Assembly: GCA_964540005.1 (NCBI GenBank)
Contig: CAZILN010000087.1
Coordinates: forward strand, 1-12,557
From: CAZILN01 sp964540005
GTDB taxonomy: Bacteria; Bacteroidota; Bacteroidia; Bacteroidales; SM23-62
Length of the DNA stretch: 12,557 nucleotides
Direction: 5' to 3'
Shown here: piece by piece, positions 7,335 through 12,557 of the stretch
Position numbering within the stretch: the stretch's first letter is position 1
Layout: each line of letters begins with the position of its first letter
Program-made: the position numbers and the translations under genes
The notes under the pieces: model-generated
The model's input: only the letters and a program-made list of their open reading frames with translations
What the model was told of the DNA's origin: nothing
Databases searched by the model: none

Positions 7335-9139
7335 GCGTGTACGACTCCCGGGAAATACATATTGGCAACATTCCCTCAGGGTCTGAACATCCCGTACGCA
7401 TCCAGTCGATGTGCACAACCAATTCTCTTGACACCAGGTCCACTGTAGATCAATGCATCCGTATCTTCAATGCCGGGGCATCCTATGTGAGACTGACTGT
7501 CCGTAATATCCGCGAAGCGGAAAATCTTCATGCCATAAGGGAGGATCTCATTCAGAAGGGTTTTGACCAGCCCCTAATCGCCGATGTCCATTTTAACCCG
7601 GCTATAGCACGTATTGCAGCTTCCCTTGTTGAAAAGGTCAGGATCAATCCGGGTAATTTTGCTGACCACGATATACGGTCAGAACTCCTTCCCCTGCTGA
7701 AGATCTGTAAAGAACATCAAACAGTCCTGCGTATAGGGGTCAATCATGGTTCCTTATCGGAAAGGATATTGAATGAATTCGGCAACAATCCGGAAGGAAT
7801 GGTACATTCAGCTATGGAATATCTTGAGATCTGCTCTGAAGAGGGCTTCCGTGATATTGTCATCTCAATGAAATCAAGCAATACTTCGGTAATGATCAGT
7901 GCAAACCGCCTGCTTGTCGCTGAACTCATAAAGAGAAGGCTCAATCCGGCTATCCACCTGGGTGTTACAGAGGCCGGGGACGGAGAAGGCGGGAGGATCA
8001 AATCTGCTATAGGTATCGGAACATTGCTGTGTGAAGGAATAGGTGATACCATTCGTGTTTCCCTGACAGAAGCACCGGAAAACGAGATCCCAGTTGCAAG
8101 AATTATAATTAAGGCAGCAGAAAGTGAGCGCAAAGTACATAAGGGACAGTCCCGGCCCGGGGATCTTCCTTCACATGCCCGACAATCGGTTATATCAGTC
8201 CCGGATCCTGTGCCTGTGAGAACCATTTTGAATATAGGTCCGGACCAGGTACCCATAGTAATAAGTCATGCACCTGTTCATGCTGATATTCACGGAAGTA
8301 TGGATTTTGATCCGCAGCCGGATTACCTGTTTATAATGAGTGACCATCCTGGCACAGCTTATCCCGGGGACAGCCCCCTCATCTTTCCCTTTCGGGATTG
8401 GCTCAGCCAGGATAAAATGCTTCCGAATACTTACCCTTTATATACCCTTCAAGAATATCATTCTGAGTCGAGAAAATCCGGTGTCCTGAATTTTATCCTT
8501 GTCAGTTCTGAGGAATTCGGCCCCACTCTGCTGTCCGCATTTCAGTCCGACAATAATCAGGTAATAATAGTCGATACAAATGCATCCTTTTCAATGCTTT
8601 CATTCCGGCAACAGTATCTTAAATTGCTGGAGTCGGGATTCTCATTGCCTGTAATTCTGAAATACAGGATGGAAATCCCGGACAAAGAGGAATTCATTAT
8701 CAGATCTGCTGTAGATACAGGTGGGCTCTTAACAGATCGCCTCTTCCAGGGTATCTGGATTGAAAACAGGTATTTTGATGAGACCGTCAATGCTGAGTTA
8801 AGTTTTAATATCCTCCAGTCAAGCGGCAGAAGGATCTTCAGGACCGAATATATTGCCTGTCCTTCATGCGGACGCACCCTTTTTGATATCGGCAGTACCC
8901 TGACTGGCATCCGCCGTGAAACCTCCCATCTTAAACATTTAAAGATTGCCGTTATGGGATGTATAGTTAACGGTCCGGGTGAAATGGCCGACGCCGATTA
9001 TGGATATGTAGGATCAGCCAGGGGAAAGGTTACGCTGTTCAGGGGAAAGGACCCGGTAAGAAAAAACATACCGGAAGGGGATGCAATTTCAGCACTGGTC
9101 AGCCTGATCAAGGCAGATGGTAAATGGATGGAGCGCTGA
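7301..9139 (+). CDS. ispG: 4-hydroxy-3-methylbut-2-en-1-yl diphosphate synthase with large insertion domain
   Basis: Converts MEcPP to HMBPP in the MEP isoprenoid pathway, using a [4Fe-4S] cluster. 612 residues from the GTG at 7301, against about 370 in E. coli. The N-terminal TIM barrel (about 15-270) carries VRIQSM, IADVHFNPAIA, RINPGNF, GVNHGSLS and HLGVTEAGDGEGG. An insertion of roughly 240 residues (about 274-515), diverged in sequence, separates it from the cluster domain, as in the three-domain IspG of plants and Bacteroidota. The cluster ligands are present: C520 and C523 (CPSC), C554 (MGCIVNGPGE) and E561. The start is uncertain: GTG 7301 overlaps cysS by 34 bp, while GTG 7337, 2 bp after the cysS stop and with AAAGGA 6 nt upstream, would give 600 residues and still keep the conserved IHIGN beginning. 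No in-frame ATG precedes the conserved domain. Confidence 0.95.
   Translation: MYSVEHRQKGLSVYDSREIHIGNIPSGSEHPVRIQSMCTTNSLDTRSTVDQCIRIFNAGASYVRLTVRNIREAENLHAIREDLIQKGFDQPLIADVHFNPAIARIAASLVEKVRINPGNFADHDIRSELLPLLKICKEHQTVLRIGVNHGSLSERILNEFGNNPEGMVHSAMEYLEICSEEGFRDIVISMKSSNTSVMISANRLLVAELIKRRLNPAIHLGVTEAGDGEGGRIKSAIGIGTLLCEGIGDTIRVSLTEAPENEIPVARIIIKAAESERKVHKGQSRPGDLPSHARQSVISVPDPVPVRTILNIGPDQVPIVISHAPVHADIHGSMDFDPQPDYLFIMSDHPGTAYPGDSPLIFPFRDWLSQDKMLPNTYPLYTLQEYHSESRKSGVLNFILVSSEEFGPTLLSAFQSDNNQVIIVDTNASFSMLSFRQQYLKLLESGFSLPVILKYRMEIPDKEEFIIRSAVDTGGLLTDRLFQGIWIENRYFDETVNAELSFNILQSSGRRIFRTEYIACPSCGRTLFDIGSTLTGIRRETSHLKHLKIAVMGCIVNGPGEMADADYGYVGSARGKVTLFRGKDPVRKNIPEGDAISALVSLIKADGKWMER
7325..7330 (+). 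promoter_or_regulatory. Shine-Dalgarno-like site that bears on the ispG start
   Basis: AAAGGA sits over the last codons of cysS, 6 nt before the in-frame GTG at 7337. No comparable site precedes the GTG at 7301, so this favours the later start, with ispG translation coupled to the end of cysS. The same AAAGGA precedes cysS. Confidence 0.4.
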
Positions 9140-9185
9140 ATTAATTTGCAGATGTTTTGAAATTTCAGAAGATAATAACAACAGT

Positions 9186-9806
9186 ATGGAACTGTCCGGA
9201 ATAAAAAACATCATATTTGACCTGGGAGGGGTGATCCTTGATATAGATGTATTAAGAACCATAAATGGATTCAAAGGTATCGGCCTGGGTGAGATCAGTG
9301 ATACAAATATTGCCCATTCAAGTTTCCCCTTCCTTGAGAAGTATGAAACCGGGAAGATCTCTACAGAGGAATTCAGGGATGAGATCAGGAGAGCTTCCGG
9401 TACTGAAGTTGCAGATGAATTGATTGATACTGTCTGGAACAACATGCTTATCGGAATAGAACCGGGGAAGATTGATCTTCTCATAAGCCTACGATCACAA
9501 TACAGGCTTCTCCTGCTAAGCAATACCAATGCCATGCATGAGGTGATTTACAATAACATGCTGAAAGAAACCACCGGGATTGGCAACCTTAGCGAACTTT
9601 TTGATGATGTATATTACTCACACACGATCCATATGAGGAAACCCGACAGGGAGATCTTTGAGTATGTGCTGAGTGCTGCCGGACTGGTGCCTGAGGAAAC
9701 CCTCTACATTGACGACTCGAAAATACATATTGAAAGTGCCGCAAAGCTTGGTATAGTATGCTATCATCTTAGTCCGGATGATTCAATATTAAATATATTT
9801 ACCTGA
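9186..9806 (+). CDS. HAD-superfamily (subfamily IA, YihX-like) phosphatase
   Basis: 206 residues, a cytoplasmic haloacid dehalogenase-type hydrolase, probably a sugar-phosphate phosphatase. Motif I is FDLGGV with nucleophile D12; the usual second Asp of DxD is Gly, as in the YihX / epoxide hydrolase N-terminal group. Motif II is SNTN (112-115), motif III RKPD with K152, and motif IV YIDDS (174-178). The order and the SNTN and RKPD forms resemble E. coli YihX, which acts on alpha-glucose 1-phosphate, but the substrate cannot be read from sequence. I start at ATG 9186 (MELSGIKNIIFDLGG), preceded by an A-rich leader; the frame is open back to ATG 9117, which would overlap ispG and add 23 residues unlike the family. 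It follows ispG by 46 bp and precedes mtnA by 18 bp, so it may share a transcript with either and most likely with mtnA. Confidence 0.9.
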   Translation: MELSGIKNIIFDLGGVILDIDVLRTINGFKGIGLGEISDTNIAHSSFPFLEKYETGKISTEEFRDEIRRASGTEVADELIDTVWNNMLIGIEPGKIDLLISLRSQYRLLLLSNTNAMHEVIYNNMLKETTGIGNLSELFDDVYYSHTIHMRKPDREIFEYVLSAAGLVPEETLYIDDSKIHIESAAKLGIVCYHLSPDDSILNIFT

Positions 9807-9812
9807 TCATAC

Positions 9813-9818
9813 AGGAAG
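9813..9818 (+). promoter_or_regulatory. Shine-Dalgarno-like site of mtnA
   Basis: AGGAAG lies 6 nt before the ATG at 9825, within the 18-bp gap after the HAD gene. It supports this start and independent ribosome entry at mtnA. Confidence 0.45.
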
Positions 9819-9824
9819 ATCGGC

Positions 9825-10928
9825 ATGATAGTAAACGGACAACAATACCAGTCTATCTGGTTCGAACAATCCTCTGGAAAGATCCTGTTTATCAACCAGA
9901 ACAAGCTTCCTTTTACTTTCTGTATTGAGGAACTGTGTACCACAGAGGAAGCTCTCTGTGCCATAAAGGAAATGAAGGTGCGGGGAGCTCCACTGATAGG
10001 GGTTACTGCTGCTTTTGCCATGTACCTGGCTGTTTGTGAATCTGCCTCATTTCCTGATCCTGTTGAATATATAGATCTGTGGTCTGAACGACTGGAAAAT
10101 GCCCGTCCCACAGCCCTCAACCTGTCACTTATGGTAAACATGATAAGGGAGGCAATATTCTCAGCAAGCGGGCACCAGGACAGGCAGCAATTGGTCCTGG
10201 AGCTGGCTCTTTCAATTATGGAAGAAGAAAAGGACAGGTGCCTGGCGATTGGCAGGCACGGACTGGAACTGCTCAGGGATATCAGCAGAGAAAGAAAGTC
10301 CGGGCCCATCAATATTCTTACCCACTGCAATGCCGGATGGCTGGCAACGGTGGATTTCGGCACTGCTACTGCCCCCGTCTACATGGCCCATGACGAAGGA
10401 ATCCCAGTCCATGTATGGGTTGACGAAACCCGTCCGCGCAACCAGGGAGCACGCCTGACCGCTTGGGAATTAGGTCAGCATGGTGTTCCTTTCACAATCA
10501 TAGCAGATAATACGGGCGGGCACCTGATGCAGAACGGTATGGTGGACCTGGTGATGGTGGGTACCGACCGCACCGGCAGTACAGGGGATGTGGCCAACAA
10601 GATTGGTACTTACCTGAAAGCACTGGCTGCCAGGGATAATGGAATACCCTTTTATGTTGCGGCTCCTTCTACTTCAATTGATTTCAGTATAGCGGGCGAA
10701 AAGGACGATGTGCCAATTGAAGAACGGGACGATGACGAACTAAGACTGGTTGATGCCCTTGTGAATGAAAGCTTAGAAAAGGCCAGGATCATCCCGGATT
10801 CATACCCCGTTGCCAATTACGGGTTTGATATAACCCCTGCCCGGCTTGTTTCGGGACTTATAACCGAAAGAGGTATCTGTGAAGCCAGCAGTGAAGGGCT
10901 GAAGGGTCTGTTTCCTGAAAAGTTTTGA
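9825..10928 (+). CDS. mtnA: S-methyl-5-thioribose-1-phosphate isomerase
   Basis: Isomerises 5-methylthioribose 1-phosphate to the ribulose form in methionine salvage; related enzymes also act on 5-deoxyribose 1-phosphate. 367 residues, close to the family norm of about 350-370, and part of the eIF2B-alpha/beta/delta superfamily. Signatures: VRGAPLIGV (52-60), the catalytic cysteine in THCNAGWLAT (C168), DETRPRNQGARLTAWEL (200-216) and the catalytic Asp in MVGTDRTGSTGDVANKIGTY (D248), then AAPSTSID. These separate it from true eIF2B subunits and ribose-1,5-bisphosphate isomerase with good confidence. The start at ATG 9825 is supported by AGGAAG upstream. A HAD phosphatase gene lies just before; no other methionine-salvage gene (mtnP, mtnK, mtnB, mtnC, mtnD) is in the window, so the pathway is not established here. 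Confidence 0.95.
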   Translation: MIVNGQQYQSIWFEQSSGKILFINQNKLPFTFCIEELCTTEEALCAIKEMKVRGAPLIGVTAAFAMYLAVCESASFPDPVEYIDLWSERLENARPTALNLSLMVNMIREAIFSASGHQDRQQLVLELALSIMEEEKDRCLAIGRHGLELLRDISRERKSGPINILTHCNAGWLATVDFGTATAPVYMAHDEGIPVHVWVDETRPRNQGARLTAWELGQHGVPFTIIADNTGGHLMQNGMVDLVMVGTDRTGSTGDVANKIGTYLKALAARDNGIPFYVAAPSTSIDFSIAGEKDDVPIEERDDDELRLVDALVNESLEKARIIPDSYPVANYGFDITPARLVSGLITERGICEASSEGLKGLFPEKF

Positions 10929-10960
10929 CCATAAAGACTGATTTTCCATTGAACTTTTCA
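10916..10960 (+). repeat. Inverted repeat spanning the mtnA stop codon
   Basis: TGAAAAGTT (10916-10924) and AACTTTTCA (10952-10960) are perfect reverse complements separated by 27 nt, with the mtnA stop (10926-10928) in the loop. No T-run follows directly. A second, smaller hairpin comes next: ATCTG (10962-10966) and CAGAT (10971-10975) around a 4-nt loop, then TTATTTAG. Together they may form the 3' end of the mtnA transcript, but each is weak as a terminator. Confidence 0.35.
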
Positions 10961-10988
10961 TATCTGTGCCCAGATTTATTTAGCATTT

Positions 10989-10998
10989 TATATTTTAG
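10989..10998 (+). promoter_or_regulatory. Possible -7 region for the lipoprotein gene
   Basis: TATATTTTAG, about 30 bp before the ATG at 11027, differs by one base from TAnnTTTG (TATATTTT). No good -33 partner is seen at the right distance. The 98-bp gap after mtnA, the rest of which is AT-rich, is the natural place for a promoter of the lipoprotein-phosphoesterase pair. Confidence 0.3.
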
Positions 10999-11026
10999 CC
11001 CCATGATTAACTTAACAATTTAAATT

Positions 11027-11440
11027 ATGAAAAGAATCACTTCGCTTTTAATGGCCGTAGTGATATCAGCCACCCTGGTCACCCAGACCGGCTGCTTCGG
11101 GTCCTTTAGCCTTACTAAAAAAGTGTATGAATTCAACGGGGAGGTTGGAGATAAGGTTTACGAAATAACTGCAACAAAGAACAAGCTGCATATTGAGCAG
11201 ATAACCGGGCCACAGGAAGGAGAATGGGTAGATCTCGTTTTCAGTCCGGAAGATCAGGCCTGTTATGTTTCCACCGAAGGCGAAACTGCTAAGCTAGCAG
11301 AAATTGACCCCCAGGACGAAAGCATGCTCAATTTATTCCTTCCTGATGGAAAGATGCTTACGGTAGATAAGGATTCACGCGACAGGAGCCTGCTGTATGA
11401 ATATCTGCCTGCCGTATCTACCCTTCTGGCCCACGAATGA
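11027..11440 (+). CDS. Small predicted lipoprotein, DUF3332-like
   Basis: 137 residues of unknown function. The N-terminus is a lipoprotein-type signal: K2-R3, a hydrophobic stretch (5-19), then QTGC with the lipidated cysteine expected at C23; Q at -3 is atypical, where L, V or I is usual. The mature start (C-F-G-S-F-S-L-T-K-K-V-Y) resembles the DUF3332 proteins common in Bacteroidota. As I recall them, that family has a hydrophobic segment after the KKVY...NG...VGDK region; here VGDK (40-43) runs straight into KVYEITATKNKLHIEQ, so the protein looks like a shortened form. The rest is acidic and predicted mainly beta. Translation starts at ATG 11027 after an A/T-rich leader without Shine-Dalgarno. 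Its stop overlaps the start of the phosphoesterase gene (ATGA), so the two are coupled. Confidence 0.8.
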   Translation: MKRITSLLMAVVISATLVTQTGCFGSFSLTKKVYEFNGEVGDKVYEITATKNKLHIEQITGPQEGEWVDLVFSPEDQACYVSTEGETAKLAEIDPQDESMLNLFLPDGKMLTVDKDSRDRSLLYEYLPAVSTLLAHE

Positions 11441-12183
11441 AACTTGGGATCATATCAGATATTCATTCAGACCTGTTAAGTCTTCGGCAGGCTATCTCTC
11501 AGCTGGAGGACAGAAACTGTGACAGCCTGGTTTGCCTGGGTGATATAGTTGGTTTCAGCCATCATTATGAAGGAGATCTTCATCAAAGGAATGGTGATGA
11601 ATGTATCAGGATTGTCAGGGATAACTGCGATCATGTGATTGCAGGCAACCATGATCTTTTCGCTGTTAAAAAAATGCCTGCCTGGTTCAGGGACCAGGGC
11701 TATCCTGAAGGCTGGTGCCAACTTGATGCGAATGAGCGAAAAAGGATCTCGGGTGATTCTGCCTGGTTGTATGAGGACGATTATCACGAAAACTATTCTG
11801 AGGCCTCTGTTGAATATCTTACAGGCCTTCCCGAAACAAAAATTATATGTGAGGGGATGATCTTTCTCTCACATTTTCTTTTTCCGGACCTTACAGGTTC
11901 GACGAATTTTTCACCCTCCGGCCAGGCAGATTTTAAAGCCCATCTGAAATTACTCCGAAAGAAAAGAACAAAAATTGGTATCATGGGCCATAAACACCCT
12001 GAAGGATATGCTGCTATTTCCAAAAAACAGACTGGAGTGTATGGGTTCAGAAGCAATCCCCTCGAGGATTTCCCGGTAATCCTCATAGTCCCGGCAATAA
12101 CAAGGGGTGAGGTCCGGAACGGGTACCTTGTACTTGATACCGCCAGCGGATCTGTCGAATCCTTTCCTCTCGGTATGTTATAA
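11437..12183 (+). CDS. Calcineurin-like metallophosphoesterase
   Basis: 248 residues, no signal peptide, so probably cytoplasmic. It carries a complete dimetal phosphoesterase motif set: DIHSD (D8, H10), GDIVG (D36), GNHD (N71, H72), a histidine in LSHFLFP (H146) and GHKH (H185, H187). This matches the calcineurin-like superfamily; length and layout fit the YfcE / bis(5'-nucleosyl)-tetraphosphatase-type single-domain enzymes. An unusually long segment (about 74-125), rich in Trp, Tyr and charged residues, lies between GNHD and the next conserved helix and may shape substrate choice. Substrate unknown: phosphodiesters, dinucleoside polyphosphates or protein phosphate are all possible. The start overlaps the lipoprotein stop by 4 bp (ATGA), so expression depends on that gene. 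It ends at TAA 12181-12183, 62 bp before the next gene. Confidence 0.9.
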   Translation: MKLGIISDIHSDLLSLRQAISQLEDRNCDSLVCLGDIVGFSHHYEGDLHQRNGDECIRIVRDNCDHVIAGNHDLFAVKKMPAWFRDQGYPEGWCQLDANERKRISGDSAWLYEDDYHENYSEASVEYLTGLPETKIICEGMIFLSHFLFPDLTGSTNFSPSGQADFKAHLKLLRKKRTKIGIMGHKHPEGYAAISKKQTGVYGFRSNPLEDFPVILIVPAITRGEVRNGYLVLDTASGSVESFPLGML

Positions 12184-12232
12184 TGCATTAATAATTATGT
12201 TAATTTTGGCCCTTTATATAATTAGCATTTTT

Positions 12233-12237
12233 AGGAG
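12233..12237 (+). promoter_or_regulatory. Shine-Dalgarno-like site of the terminal membrane/PAS gene
   Basis: AGGAG, 8 nt before the ATG at 12246, is the best Shine-Dalgarno match in the window. It decides the start of the truncated final gene. Upstream, TTTG at 12205-12208 could be a -33 element, but no good -7 box follows at the right distance. Confidence 0.55.
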
Positions 12238-12245
12238 CCCCATTC

Positions 12246-12557
12246 ATGCCTGACATAAAGCATTCAGTTAGATTCATCCTGTATTTTGTTCTCCCTGTCA
12301 TCCTCATGCTGTCATTACTGGCAGTCATATATTTTGATGCTGTCAGCTCAGTTCCCAGGTTTGTTCCTGGACTGCTGGCTCTAGTATTCATCCTTATTCT
12401 TGGCCTTATTCTGTTCAGGGCATACAGAGGTGAAATGCTTAGGGTACACTCTGAAAGGGAACTGAAAGATTCCAGGGATAAATATCACGCCATGGTTGAA
12501 ACTTCAACCGAGGGGACAATGCTGGTACTCGAAGGAATTATGATATATGCCAACCTT
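12246..12557 (+). CDS. Membrane protein entering a PAS domain, probable sensor (3' end outside window)
   Basis: 104 codons are visible with no stop before the window end. After MPDIKHS come two hydrophobic helices (about 8-30 and 38-57) joined by a short polar loop, so almost nothing is exposed outside the membrane. A charged linker (about 58-79: RAYRGEMLRVHSERELKDSRD) follows, then KYHAMVETSTEGTMLVLEGIMIYAN, which matches the beginning of PAS domains (the KYR-LVENS...G-I-YAN pattern). Such proteins in Bacteroidota are usually sensor histidine kinases, but the output domain lies outside, so a diguanylate cyclase or another signalling protein is not excluded. A clear AGGAG site precedes the ATG. 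The 62 bp before it are AT-rich and contain the palindrome TAATGCATTA, which overlaps the end of the phosphoesterase gene. No obvious terminator separates it from that gene. Confidence 0.7.
   Translation, partial: MPDIKHSVRFILYFVLPVILMLSLLAVIYFDAVSSVPRFVPGLLALVFILILGLILFRAYRGEMLRVHSERELKDSRDKYHAMVETSTEGTMLVLEGIMIYANL

Noticed and set aside
7744..8256. 170-codon open frame on the minus strand inside ispG
   Set aside because: Wholly antisense to the IspG TIM barrel, whose motifs are intact; Ser/Pro-rich translation with no recognisable domain.
9117..9185. 23-residue N-terminal extension of the HAD phosphatase
   Set aside because: It overlaps the end of ispG and adds residues unlike the family; ATG 9186 places motif I at the normal distance from the N-terminus.
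9089..9535. 148-codon minus-strand frame over the ispG-HAD junction
   Set aside because: Antisense to two supported genes, no start signal, no family resemblance.
9859..9866. GGTTCGAA, resembling a tRNA T-arm
   Set aside because: It is within mtnA coding sequence and no acceptor or anticodon stem can be paired around it; a similar GTTCGAA in cysS (near 5905) was rejected for the same reason.
9764..10363. 199-codon open frame on the minus strand across mtnA
   Set aside because: It lies opposite a conserved mtnA, has a Ser-rich low-information composition typical of a reverse-complement shadow, and shows no family motif.
12181..12198. TAATGCATTA palindrome followed by ATAATTAT
   Set aside because: Short AT-rich palindromes are expected by chance in such a gap, and the first overlaps the phosphoesterase stop codon; too little to call an operator.

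Overview
This 12.6 kb window reads as chromosomal housekeeping DNA from a member of the Bacteroidota, most likely a Bacteroidales-type organism. This rests on several things seen together: an isoleucyl-tRNA synthetase with a KMSKR signature, a TraR/DksA-like protein whose zinc-finger cysteines are mostly replaced, a long IspG with a large insertion, a CysRS with KMGKS, a DUF3332-like lipoprotein, and a -7 box of the TAnnTTTG type. These lineage links come from family knowledge recalled without any search. There are no tRNAs, rRNAs, CRISPR arrays, insertion sequences, integrases or phage genes, and no gap between genes reaches 100 bp.

Layout. (1) 3-3574, plus strand: the 3' two thirds of ileS, a small TraR/DksA-family regulator, then lspA. 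A strong intrinsic terminator lies between the regulator and lspA. (2) 3584-5761, minus strand: rnr (ribonuclease R), converging on lspA with only 9 bp between stop codons. (3) 5856-9139, plus strand: cysS, divergent from rnr, followed by ispG, whose longest reading frame overlaps the end of cysS. (4) 9186-10928: a YihX-like HAD phosphatase and mtnA, 18 bp apart. (5) 11027-12183: a small lipoprotein translationally coupled (ATGA) to a calcineurin-like phosphoesterase. (6) 12246 to the end: the first 104 codons of a two-helix membrane protein that enters what looks like a PAS domain, probably a sensor.

How the genes fit together. The first two thirds are core translation, RNA decay, lipoprotein maturation and isoprenoid precursor synthesis. 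The HAD-mtnA pair suggests handling of 5-deoxy or 5-methylthio pentose phosphates, but the partner genes are not in this window. The lipoprotein-phosphoesterase pair is the least understood part.

I found no convincing novel multi-gene system. The points most worth a second look are the HAD-mtnA pairing, the coupled lipoprotein-phosphoesterase pair with an unusually short lipoprotein, the terminator in front of lspA, the repeat-built acidic tail of LspA, and the start-codon arrangements at rnr/cysS and cysS/ispG.
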